Shown: positions 8,104-12,486 of the stretch, piece after piece
Layout of the letters: every line of letters begins with the position of its first letter
Numbering within the stretch: position 1 is the first letter of the stretch
Source: Acholeplasmatales bacterium
GTDB lineage: Bacteria; Bacillota_I; Bacilli_A; Acholeplasmatales; Anaeroplasmataceae
DNA length: 13,696 bases
Assembly (NCBI GenBank): GCA_024690445.1
Contig: JAILPD010000065.1
Location: 1 to 13,696 of the forward strand
Reading direction: 5' to 3'
Notes under the pieces: model-generated
What the model saw: only the letters and a program-made list of their open reading frames with translations
The model's database searches: none
What the model was told of the DNA's origin: nothing
Program-made: the position numbers and the translations under genes

Positions 8104-8132
8104 CTAAGGGCTAGGATTTTCCTAACCCTTAG
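8104..8132 (-). other. Intercistronic hairpin between binding-protein gene and hydA
   Basis: Arms 8104-8115 (CTAAGGGCTAGG) and 8121-8132 (CCTAACCCTTAG) enclose a 5-base loop. Read on the minus strand, all 12 positions pair, with one G-U. Read on the plus strand, the same position is a C-A mismatch, so selection seems to act on the minus-strand RNA. No U-tract follows (AAATATTAATAAGG), so a classical intrinsic terminator is unlikely. A more likely role is protection of the 3' end of the upstream transporter mRNA after processing, or partial attenuation, giving more transporter or binding protein than enzymes. Confidence 0.7.
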
Positions 8133-8148
8133 AAGTAACTATTAAATC

Positions 8149-9234
8149 TTACTTATACTTATAAACTAATACTAATCCAGATCTTTGGTAAACTTGTGCA
8201 ATTTGTAATAATGATGAACCAGCAGCATTAGCAGCAATTAAGTTAGAAACCCAAGTAACACCAAAATCAACTGAACCATTTGAAACTGCTGTTGTTTCAG
8301 ATAAGTCACCACCACCTGAAACGATATTTACATTTGTAAAGCCAGCTTCAGTATAGTAACCCTTAGCTTTAGCTACATAGTAGCCCATAAACTGTGCTTG
8401 AGGTAACCACTTTAATTGAATGCTTACGCTTGTCTTTTCTAATGCACCATATGTCTTTGACTTTGCCATTTCTACATAAGTAGAATCACGGAAGCTATCT
8501 AATGTCATTTCACTAAGCTTTGTTTGTGCGGCAGTATCATCTAATGTAATATACTTCTTTGCTTGTGTTAATGTTGTAGTTAATGCAGTATCATATAAAG
8601 TACCATCTACAGCAACTGTGTTACCAGATGTATCCTTTGTTACAAGTTTTGCAACTTCAGATGCCATATACTTTTGATGATCCTGTGATACTGAAGAACC
8701 AGCTTCGTAAACAATTTGTGCTGCTTCCTCTGTATGCTCACATGCATAAGCCCAGCCCTTCATTGATGCTTCAATAAATGCTGCAGTTGTATTAGGATTT
8801 GCTTCAGCGAATGCTTTTGTTGTAAAGATATTATCTTCAAGCATTGCAACACCCTCATCATTCATATCAATTACACCAACACTATCTCCGTATCCTAATC
8901 CACCTGTATATGAATTCTTAACTAAACCTAGTTCGTTGTAAGTCATTGCTGATGCTAATGAGATAGTTCCATCATCAAATGAATCCATTGTAAAATCCTG
9001 TGAAACATACTTCTTTTCTTGACCATACTTTTGTAATAAAGCTAAAATTTCATACTCATTACCTAAACCCCAGTTACCAACAGCATTGCTTGCTGCAGCT
9101 TCCTTTACAATAGTTTCTGATGAAGTACCCTTATCCCAAGCGATACCTTTTGCATTTGAGCATGATACAGCAAATACTGTAGCTCCTGCTGCAACACAAA
9201 TTGCAGCTAACTTAATAAATCCTTTTCTTTTCAT
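8149..9234 (-). CDS. ABC transporter substrate-binding lipoprotein, NMT1/THI5-like, apparently circularly permuted
   Basis: Extracellular binding lipoprotein for the importer encoded upstream; the likely ligand is a pyrimidine base or related ring. Residues 1-24 are a signal peptide (KRKGFIK, hydrophobic core) ending in AVSC, so Cys25 is the predicted lipidated residue. The order of conserved blocks is abnormal. NMT1/THI5-like proteins begin, after the signal, with a block such as VSIQLKWLPQAQFMGYYVAK, then an ADFGVTW block, then QVYQRSGLVLV, and only then VGNWGLGNEYEILALLQKYG and SAMTYNELGLV. Here VGNWGLGNEYE is at 52-62 and SAMTYNELGLV at 95-105, while VSIQLKWLPQAQF starts at 270, VDFGVTWVSNL is at 332-342 and the protein stops soon after QRSGLVLVYKYK. 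All parts appear present (361 residues) but rotated, with the break at the first inter-lobe strand. AAGGAGA precedes the ATG at 9234. An assembly artefact is possible, but a matching signal peptide and stop codon argue against it. Confidence 0.9.
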   Translation of the reverse strand: MKRKGFIKLAAICVAAGATVFAVSCSNAKGIAWDKGTSSETIVKEAAASNAVGNWGLGNEYEILALLQKYGQEKKYVSQDFTMDSFDDGTISLASAMTYNELGLVKNSYTGGLGYGDSVGVIDMNDEGVAMLEDNIFTTKAFAEANPNTTAAFIEASMKGWAYACEHTEEAAQIVYEAGSSVSQDHQKYMASEVAKLVTKDTSGNTVAVDGTLYDTALTTTLTQAKKYITLDDTAAQTKLSEMTLDSFRDSTYVEMAKSKTYGALEKTSVSIQLKWLPQAQFMGYYVAKAKGYYTEAGFTNVNIVSGGGDLSETTAVSNGSVDFGVTWVSNLIAANAAGSSLLQIAQVYQRSGLVLVYKYK

Positions 9235-9272
9235 TTTTTCTCTTCTCCTTAAAATTATTTTTTTATATTAAA

Positions 9273-10085
9273 TTAAGACTTTCTATGTCTTAATGTAATA
9301 CCAGAAATTAGCATTAGTAGCATGTATAATAAAATACCCATAATGCAAGCTACAAATATATAAGACCAAGCAGTTGAGAACTGCATTAGATTGATATTTG
9401 CCTTAATTTGATAACCAACTCCTACTGTTGATTCAGTAAAATATTCAGATACAACACTTGTAATAACAGCTGTAGGAATGCCGATTTTAAGTGCTGTAAA
9501 CACATATGAAATACTATTTGGTATTCTTAATTTAAATAGTATTGTTCTCTTGTTACATGCATATGATAACAAGAGGTCTTTTGAAAATGGCTTTAATTCT
9601 GTTAAACCTCTATAAGCTGTAATCGACATACTAGACATCGAAACAACTGTGATAACTAAAATCTTTGCCAACATACTTCTAAAATCAGAAGATCCTCCAC
9701 CAATTTTAGTTAAATTCATAAACACAGGTGTTAATGCAATAATAGGGACTGCATTAAATGCTGTTACTAGACTAATTCCACCTTTTCCAGCTACAGGGAA
9801 TAGAGCTGCTATTATTGCTAGAGAATATCCCAATAACGATCCAATTAATAACCCAATCAATACTGATGATAAGGTTGACCAAATGTCATCAGCCATTTTC
9901 CCTAGATTATCGTTCATTACTCCGATAATATGAAATGGTTGTGGCAATATTTGTGAATCTACGGAAAATACCTTATTTATTACTTGTGTTTGCCATAAAA
10001 TTACTAATATAGAAAATGCAATTAGTGGATATAATACCGATGATATAATTCTCCACCTATGTTTCATTAATTTGAGTAGTTTCAT
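9273..10085 (-). CDS. ABC transporter permease (second of two)
   Basis: BPD_transp_1-type inner-membrane permease of the nitrate/taurine/thiamine-precursor importer class, 270 residues. There are about six hydrophobic segments: one near the N-terminus (VLYPLIAFSILVILWQ), then a core block from about residue 70 with SSVLIGLLIGSLLGYSLAII, a segment ending in NAVPIIALTPVFM, and others. The coupling (EAA-like) loop for the ATPase is around AYRGLTELKPFSKDLLLSYACN with the following IPNSISYVFTALKIG. Its 5' end overlaps the upstream permease gene by 29 bp, implying translational coupling. Possible starts cluster at 10091 (TTG), 10088 and 10085 (ATG). GGTGA six bases before 10085 favours that one, with low certainty. 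It differs clearly from the other permease, so the channel is predicted to be a heterodimer. Confidence 0.88.
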   Translation of the reverse strand: MKLLKLMKHRWRIISSVLYPLIAFSILVILWQTQVINKVFSVDSQILPQPFHIIGVMNDNLGKMADDIWSTLSSVLIGLLIGSLLGYSLAIIAALFPVAGKGGISLVTAFNAVPIIALTPVFMNLTKIGGGSSDFRSMLAKILVITVVSMSSMSITAYRGLTELKPFSKDLLLSYACNKRTILFKLRIPNSISYVFTALKIGIPTAVITSVVSEYFTESTVGVGYQIKANINLMQFSTAWSYIFVACIMGILLYMLLMLISGITLRHRKS

Positions 10086-11004
10086 CATCAATCACCACAC
10101 ATTCCTTTTGTTTCTTAAATAATCTAATGAATTTTAAGAATAGTTTTCTAATCTTCTGACTACCCTTATACTTATAAGGACATACAATTCTTTCGATTAG
10201 TCCCATCAAGCCGCCAGAACCAATTCCAATAAATGCACTTAAGAACACAATTTGCCAAAATATGTACCTACTCATACCACCCTTTAAAGATTGGCTAAGT
10301 AAGCATCCTAGTGATTCTCCACCTTGTAACGTGTCTACTAGGATAGCAGCTGTAATTGCCAATGGTGCAGCTATCTTTAATCCTGTAAATAGATAAGGCA
10401 TCGCTGACGGAATCATAGTTTTTCGATAAATAGTAAATTTATTAGCTGCACATATTTTCATCAAATCTCTTTTTTCACTCTCAACCGCCTTAAATCCAGC
10501 AAGAACATTTGTTGAGATTGGATAAAATGTTAAGATTGCTGCAATTGTTATTCTTGTTACATCTACATTGTTAGTCATTGCAAATATAATGGGTGCAAGA
10601 CCAAGAATAGGAATCATTTGAATTAGCATTAGAAATGGAAATGCTACCTTTTCTACCGCACCAATCAAGTCCATTAATAATGCTAGAACATATCCCAATA
10701 CAATACCTATTGCAAATCCTAATAAAGCTCTTGAAATAGTAATACCTGCAGATTGTAATACAATTCCAAATCCCCAATCAGAACCATTCTTTACAGTAAA
10801 TATTGAAATAATTACATCATATATATGAGGTAAATAATTTTCAGGAGTTCTAAATGAGAATTGTACATAAAATGCTATGATTTCCCATACAATTGCGAAA
10901 CCAATTAGCCAAACACATAAGCTAAAGTTTCTTCTCTTTTTTAGCTTTCCTATAAAAACTTTTACCTTTGATTCTGTTTTTATCTTGTTGATAGATCTTT
11001 CCAT
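10057..11004 (-). CDS. ABC transporter permease (first of two)
   Basis: BPD_transp_1-type inner-membrane permease, 315 residues. An N-terminal membrane segment (CVWLIGFAIVWEIIAFYV) is followed by the conserved core with ISRALLGFAIGIVLGYVLAL, IQMIPILGLAPIIFAM and the cytoplasmic EAA-like loop DLMKICAANKFTIYRKTMIPSAMPYLFTG (in pieces), then further helices. It carries a basic, Lys/Arg-rich tail of about 45 residues after the last helix that the second permease lacks; the end of this tail overlaps the next gene. A GTG at 11013 lies too close to AAGGAG (11015-11020). The ATG at 11004 has a 10-base spacing and is chosen; it lies 5 bp after the ATPase stop. It pairs with the second permease and the upstream ATPase to form the membrane part of the importer. 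Confidence 0.88.
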   Translation of the reverse strand: MERSINKIKTESKVKVFIGKLKKRRNFSLCVWLIGFAIVWEIIAFYVQFSFRTPENYLPHIYDVIISIFTVKNGSDWGFGIVLQSAGITISRALLGFAIGIVLGYVLALLMDLIGAVEKVAFPFLMLIQMIPILGLAPIIFAMTNNVDVTRITIAAILTFYPISTNVLAGFKAVESEKRDLMKICAANKFTIYRKTMIPSAMPYLFTGLKIAAPLAITAAILVDTLQGGESLGCLLSQSLKGGMSRYIFWQIVFLSAFIGIGSGGLMGLIERIVCPYKYKGSQKIRKLFLKFIRLFKKQKECVVIDDETTQINET

Positions 11005-11009
11005 CAGAA

Positions 11010-11804
11010 TCACACTCCTTCAAAGCTACCTCTTACCTTCGCAACTAATTCAGTAAATTCTTGAGTATTCTTCATATCCATTGTTCTAGGTCTAGGAAGA
11101 TTTACATCTATTACTGCACTCAATCTACCAGGATGTGGTGATAATACACAAATTCTATTTGATAGAAATACTGCTTCCTGTATATTATGAGTAACAAATA
11201 TTACAGTTTTATTTGTTTTTCTCCAAATATTTAATAAATCAATATGAAGTTTTTCCTTTGTAAATTCGTCCAATGCAGAAAATGGCTCATCCATCAATAG
11301 AATTTCAGGCTTAACTGCAAATGCTCTAGCAATACCAACTCTTTGCTGCATACCACCTGATAACTCATGTGGATAATGATCTGCAAATTTTGATAAGCCT
11401 ACAAGATCAAGCATTGTCTTTGAAGTTTCCATTCTATCAATCTTACTTACCTTCATAATTTCAAGTGGAAGCTCTATATTTTTTCTTATTGTTCTCCATT
11501 CATAAAGAACTGGCGCTTGGAAAACCATTGCATATTTCCTAGCAAGTCTCGCTTCCTTAGGTGTCATTCCTTCAATTAGAACTTCACCATCTGTATTATC
11601 TAATAGGTTAGCTATAATTCTTAATAATGTAGATTTACCACATCCAGAAGGTCCTAAAAGAGAGATGAATTCTCCTTTATGGATATCTAAAGTAACATCT
11701 GTTAGTGCCTTAGTTACATTAACACCATCTGAATATGTCATACCAACATGATTTAATTTAATTTCAATATCATTAGTAGAAATTACTTCTCTTTCCTTTT
11801 CCAT
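11010..11804 (-). CDS. ABC transporter ATP-binding protein (nitrate/taurine/pyrimidine-precursor class)
   Basis: First gene of the operon, the cytosolic ATPase that powers the importer; 264 residues from this start. All motifs are intact: Walker A GPSGCGKS (51-58), Q-loop Gln96 (VFQAP), signature LSGGMQQ (148-154), Walker B ILLMDEP (168-174) with the D-loop SALD following, and switch His206 (THNIQEA). The sequence style (EFISLLGPSGCGKST, APVLYEWRT, CVLSPHPGRL) is that of the SsuB/TauB/ThiZ group, which matches the NMT1/THI5-like binding protein. TTG at 11819 and ATGs at 11810 and 11804 are in frame. GGGGTGG (11811-11817) with a 6-base gap favours 11804. The 5' leader from the predicted transcription start is about 54 bases. 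Substrate identity cannot be read from this subunit. Confidence 0.93.
   Translation of the reverse strand: MEKEREVISTNDIEIKLNHVGMTYSDGVNVTKALTDVTLDIHKGEFISLLGPSGCGKSTLLRIIANLLDNTDGEVLIEGMTPKEARLARKYAMVFQAPVLYEWRTIRKNIELPLEIMKVSKIDRMETSKTMLDLVGLSKFADHYPHELSGGMQQRVGIARAFAVKPEILLMDEPFSALDEFTKEKLHIDLLNIWRKTNKTVIFVTHNIQEAVFLSNRICVLSPHPGRLSAVIDVNLPRPRTMDMKNTQEFTELVAKVRGSFEGV
11015..11020 (-). promoter_or_regulatory. Ribosome binding site deciding the first permease start
   Basis: AAGGAG, inside the final codons of the ATPase gene, is 10 bases before the ATG at 11004 and effectively touches the alternative GTG at 11013. This favours the ATG. Confidence 0.6.
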
Positions 11805-11810
11805 ATTCAT

Positions 11811-11817
11811 CCACCCC
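11811..11817 (-). promoter_or_regulatory. Ribosome binding site deciding the ATPase start
   Basis: GGGGTGG lies 6 bases before the ATG at 11804. A start at the upstream TTG (11819) would place the site inside the coding sequence with no comparable site before it. Confidence 0.55.
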
Positions 11818-11833
11818 AAAACACTACATTTTC

Positions 11834-11858
11834 AAACAAGATTTTTGTTGTCTTGTTT
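11834..11858 (-). promoter_or_regulatory. Inverted repeat at the predicted +1 (operator or 5' leader hairpin)
   Basis: Perfect 8-bp arms AAACAAGA (11834-11841) and TCTTGTTT (11851-11858) with a 9-base loop. The right arm starts about 7 bases past the -10 box, so in the transcript this would be the very first structure. It could be a DNA operator placed over the transcription start or a stem-loop that protects the 5' end. No U-tract follows, so it is not a terminator. Confidence 0.6.
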
Positions 11859-11864
11859 ACGAAT

Positions 11865-11893
11865 ATTATAAAACCAAAAAAGCGTTTTGTCAG
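11865..11893 (-). promoter_or_regulatory. Sigma-A-type promoter of the pyrimidine catabolism operon
   Basis: On the minus strand, -35 CTGACA (11893-11888), a 17-base spacer, and a perfect -10 TATAAT (11870-11865). The predicted start is near 11858, leaving a leader of about 54 bases before the ATPase ATG. It is the only promoter-like sequence I found upstream of the operon. One mismatch in the -35 box and the adjacent repeats fit activation by a regulator. Confidence 0.72.
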
Positions 11894-11946
11894 CACAAAA
11901 TTCGTTTTTAAAGCCATTTACCATAATTTTATGCAGTGAAAACGCT
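11881..11946. repeat. Widely spaced inverted repeat AGCGTTTT / AAAACGCT
   Basis: AGCGTTTT (11881-11888) and its exact complement AAAACGCT (11939-11946) flank the region just upstream of the promoter, with 50 bases between them. The left arm is part of the first direct repeat, so the right arm may be a third, inverted site for the same regulator. Eight bases in AT-rich DNA could also be chance. Confidence 0.35.
11883..11914 (-). repeat. Two 20-bp-phased direct repeats at the -35 region (candidate activator sites)
   Basis: The plus strand reads CGTTTTNNNAGC twice, at 11883-11894 and 11903-11914, with starts exactly 20 bp (about two helical turns) apart. The first copy covers the -35 box and the second is just upstream of it. 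This is the usual arrangement for an activator next to RNA polymerase. The likely protein is the PucR-type regulator of the same operon, though no binding motif is known to me for it. Confidence 0.45.
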
Positions 11947-11995
11947 ATTTATTGAATTTTATTTGTTTGAACGTTTAGTTTGATAGTCTGAAATT

Positions 11996-12009
11996 TGTGC
12001 TCGTGCACA
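11996..12009. repeat. Small palindrome TGTGC-TCGT-GCACA
   Basis: Arms of five bases, TGTGC and GCACA, around TCGT, flanked by T-rich DNA. It is the GC-richest spot in an otherwise AT-rich spacer about 105-120 bp upstream of the operon promoter. It could be a protein-binding site; function unknown. Confidence 0.35.
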
Positions 12010-12060
12010 TTTTTTTAAATTTAAAACTACTTTTTTGAGGATTTAAATAAGAAATTACTT

Positions 12061-12072
12061 GTTCAGCTGAAC
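12061..12072. repeat. Perfect 12-bp palindrome GTTCAGCTGAAC
   Basis: A gapless self-complementary 12-mer lying 6 bp beyond the stop of the hsdS remnant. It could be a dimeric protein's binding site or a recombination scar. It does not match the LexA box (CGAAC-N4-GTTCG) because the central bases and spacing differ. Confidence 0.4.
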
Positions 12073-12078
12073 CACAAT

Positions 12079-12372
12079 TTATTTTTTATTTGCTGCTTTT
12101 TTTACTTTCTCTAATTCTTCACCCTCATAGAATCTGAGTAAATAACCACAATCATAACAAATATAATTGATATTTCCCATTAAATGATAAAAATATCTAA
12201 ATGAAATATCATTATTTTTTGGTATCAAATTTTTCATTGCTGAAGATTTTACCTTAAAATTAAAATTAACTCAATGAAATCCTGCGGTGAAATCGTCAAA
12301 TATAATAACAGGATTTTCTTTAGTGGCTCCGTATATTCCTTTGGTTTCATCAGTGTATCCAATAATAAATGA
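12079..12372 (-). pseudogene. Decayed fragment of a type I restriction specificity subunit (hsdS-like)
   Basis: Minus-strand reading from about 12372 gives [20 protein letters not shown], then [13 protein letters not shown], then a TGA stop (12273-12271), then VNFNFKVKSSAMKNLIP. Blocks like FDDFTT.F.WV.F.FKVKSSAM are typical of HsdS target-recognition domains, where the residue at the stop is normally Trp, so TGG appears to have become TGA. After the stop an open stretch of 52 codons (ATG 12237 to TAA 12079) runs on through RYFYHLMGNINYI and then diverges into CYDCGYLLRFYEGEELEKV, which I cannot place. No start, second recognition domain, hsdM or hsdR is nearby. It is a relic, without function as a specificity subunit. 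I read it by hand, so the exact ends are approximate. Confidence 0.68.
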
Positions 12373-12486
12373 TTTTCGGTGTTTTGAAGTTTAATATAAT
12401 ACCAATTTACACCTTTTTGTATTTAGACAAAAATAAAAAGCAGGGTGAGGAGTCCTACTTAATTACATTTATTTTTAAATATAAAT

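Larger units (their letters stand above)
11894..12486. other. Non-coding stretch without an intact gene
   Basis: This stretch runs between the operon promoter and the MATE gene. It holds the upstream regulator-like repeat at 11903-11914, small palindromes at 11996-12009 and 12061-12072, and the hsdS remnant at 12079-12372. From 12373 to 12486 I see no gene, RNA or clear terminator; a plus-strand GCAGGGTGAGGAGTCCT near 12440-12456 has no pairing partner. I found no tRNA or riboswitch-like fold by eye. Confidence 0.6.

Noticed and set aside
8104..8132. Intrinsic terminator after the binding-protein gene.
   Set aside because: The stem is good, but neither side has a T-run (AAATATTAATAAGG on the transcribed strand), and the next gene continues the pathway with its own strong ribosome site.
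11820..11960. A thiamine (TPP) or purine/pyrimidine riboswitch in the operon leader.
   Set aside because: The predicted leader is only about 54 bases with one simple stem; it is too short for such aptamers, and no conserved riboswitch motif is visible further upstream.
12079..12237. The 52-codon open stretch as an independent small gene with a Cys-x-x-Cys motif.
   Set aside because: Its first part continues the HsdS-like blocks of the upstream frame without a ribosome site before the ATG, so it is better treated as part of the relic. The CYDCGY end is noted but a single Cys pair is not enough to call a zinc protein.
12271..12273. TGA at a position where Trp is expected could mean a genetic code with TGA = Trp (Mollicutes-like).
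   Set aside because: TGA ends the ATPase (11010) and alcohol dehydrogenase (1604) genes at natural family lengths, Trp is TGG in the intact genes, and no intact gene has an in-frame TGA. The TGA is better explained as decay of a relic, which also has a TAA upstream in the same frame.
12430..12486. Rho-independent terminator for the MATE gene.
   Set aside because: The minus strand has a GC-rich CTCCTCACCCTGC followed by TTTTTATTTTTG, but I find no complementary arm to form a stem; nearby AT-only complementarity is too weak.
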